Of a stretch of DNA of 64,000 nucleotides, positions 62,477-64,000 are shown one piece after another. How positions within the stretch are numbered: position 1 is the first letter of the stretch; the number at the start of each line of letters is the position of its first letter. Location of the stretch: assembly GCA_008694505.1 (NCBI GenBank), contig VZDJ01000594.1:13104026-13168025 (forward strand), given 5' to 3'. This DNA comes from Cyanoderma ruficeps. Taxonomy: Eukaryota > Chordata > Aves > Passeriformes > Timaliidae. The notes beneath the pieces are model-generated. The model was not told the origin of the DNA. It saw only the letters and a list, made by a program, of their open reading frames with translations, and did not search any database. A program made the position numbers and the translations under genes.

Positions 62477-62702
62477 GTAGGTTTTCCACCAAACATGTAG
62501 AAACCACAGAGTTTTGTTCATGGGAATTGTACATGATAGGAACCCAGTGGAAAATACTGTTGGGTCTCTGGGAAGTCTTTTTGTACTGTCCTCAAAGGAG
62601 CCAGAGAAATACAAACTCTAAAGGGAAAGATCTTCATGCGAGAGAAAGTACTGACACAGCTGATCTTTCCAGGTGATGTTGTGGGAACAAGAAACAAACA
62701 GA

Positions 62703-62740
62703 AGTCTAACTTCCATAAAGTTAGTCTTACTTCCATAAAG
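62703..62740. repeat. 20 bp tandem duplication
   Basis: AGTCTAACTTCCATAAAGTT at 62703-62722 is followed directly by AGTCTTACTTCCATAAAG at 62723-62740, with one internal mismatch. Likely recent slippage duplication. Confidence 0.88.
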
Positions 62741-64000
62741 CATTTCATGAACCTGGGTTCAGCATGTCATCTCCGAGATGCTTCAAAACAGAGGTAGACG
62801 TGTCACAAATGTTATCTAGTGGGGATCCCCACCTGGACTGTAGAGTCATATTAACATTTAAAATTTGGGCTTACATCTGTATTCACTAGGAAAAACCTCT
62901 CTTTTGCTCCTAAATACATTCACAGAATGTCTAAAGTGATTTTGATCCTAGTATAAGCACCCATAGTTAGAGAAGGACACTTAGATGTGTTTTCACATCC
63001 CCAGTCTCAAGGAGTTTCCATCAGAGAATCTACAACCCATATTAGCAGTCTTGTTGATAACACTCCCTGTGTAAGAAACAGTAAAAAACATGATCTGTGG
63101 ACACCAAGAGATTTACAGATGCAGAACACAGCAGCAGGGCAGGGGTTATGGAGCTGAATACATAGCACCCAAGGATAGGAGGTGATTTAAAGGGGCTTAT
63201 AAATATCCAGGCACCTTTCACTAGGGATGGTTTAGATATATCACCTCTGAAGCCTTCAGCAAATCACATAAATAAGGAAGTGGGACAAACAAAGGTAAAT
63301 CAAAAAGTGTTTCAATAATCAGATACTCTGAAAAGGTCTCTGATGTGGCAGAAAGTTGATTACAAAGTTTTAAAATGTTAACTTGGAAGAAAAAAAAATT
63401 GGACTTTTCTCCCACTATGCAGTTCTATTTCTTTGTCCTCGCATCAGACCGAAAGCTGCATAAATCTTTGGAGGCATCTCACAGAATGTGCATGGTTTCT
63501 GGACTAGAAATGGTGTAAGTGCCTCTCAGACAACAGAAGTGCCCCTTGCTCCACTACAAAGGGTAATATAGAGAGGTGTCCATGACAGGAAGGTCTTTGG
63601 GAAGGAAGGTCACTGTGAGCAACCCCCCCCTACAGGTTTTTGAAGTGCTTATGCCTTTCCTGTGTGTGTGTTCAGTCTGTATCACTGTTCACAGATAGCT
63701 GTGTGTCATTTTAATCCTTCATCTGTAGAGTTATCTTAAATTACCAGGCAGAGAGTTCTGAACTTCCCTTGCTATTTTCTCTGTGCAAAAATGACATTTC
63801 CCATGCCTTTTCAAGACTTCAGTCTCTCTTCTTTTGAACCCAAGAGCTCTTCAGCATCTTCCTCTGCATTCATTCCTCTAAAACACAAAGGTAGAGAGTG
63901 GGACACTAAAGTTTTCAGTCTTTCCTTTAGAGTTTTCTAGATACTTGGTCAGCCTCTTCTTTTTCCTCTGGATCTCACCAGTTGCTTTGTCCCTTTTTTG
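62741..64000. other. Unassigned non-coding DNA
   Basis: Nothing recognised to the end of the window. A C8 run lies at about 63624-63631. The last 250 bases are T/C-rich. Confidence 0.45.

Noticed and set aside
1..64000. CRISPR arrays, prokaryotic operons, phage or integrated virus genes, tRNA or rRNA genes
   Set aside because: I saw no regularly spaced direct-repeat array, no dense coding, no LTR pair with internal genes, no tRNA B-box-like sequence in a cloverleaf context and no rRNA-like block. The window is low-density vertebrate-type DNA.

Overview
The window looks like non-coding vertebrate nuclear DNA, most likely from a bird. A reptile relative is the main alternative. The clearest family evidence is a degraded CR1 LINE 3' end at about 865-1125 on the minus strand. 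CR1 is the dominant interspersed repeat of birds and other sauropsids. Interspersed repeats are otherwise sparse, with a few old MIR/core-SINE-like fragments, and I see no Alu, B1/B2 or young L1. A long G/T tract, scattered homopolymers and two assembly gaps fit a draft animal genome. I see no prokaryotic, viral or organellar gene organisation.

I find no protein-coding gene that I can name. Open frames are short: the longest ATG-to-stop frame is 161 codons, and a few frames of that size are expected by chance in 64 kb. None encodes a domain or family I recognise. The window therefore reads as intergenic or deep-intronic sequence. Unrecognised small exons, lncRNA exons or conserved regulatory elements cannot be excluded without cross-species alignment.

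Layout. Positions 1-5.4 kb hold the CR1 remnant, a G-rich tract, a purine/pyrimidine tract pair and two small tandem duplications. A MIR-like SINE lies near 5.4 kb. From 5.5 to 16.4 kb the DNA is unassigned apart from one short tandem duplication, a poly-T run with an N and an ATAA microsatellite. A strongly asymmetric G/T tract lies at 16.57-16.70 kb. Two diverged copies of an approximately 60 bp unknown repeat lie at 17.5 and 18.8 kb. A MIR-like element is at 21.5 kb. From 21.6 to 42 kb there is mostly unassigned DNA, including a purine tract at 37.8 kb. A TCTA microsatellite is at 42.1 kb and a small CpG-rich patch at 42.8-43.0 kb. A perfect 12 bp-arm hairpin is at 45.2 kb. An exon-like segment with good splice signals is at 53.74-53.88 kb, and an assembly gap is at 54.5 kb. 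An interstitial telomeric repeat with variant heptamers lies at 59.43-59.48 kb. A weak first-exon-like frame with a possible signal peptide is near 62.4 kb.

The best points for a second look are the interstitial telomeric array, the exon-like 53.74 kb segment, the 17.5/18.8 kb repeat pair, the 45.2 kb hairpin cluster and the 62.3 kb frame. I found no evidence for a new multi-gene system.
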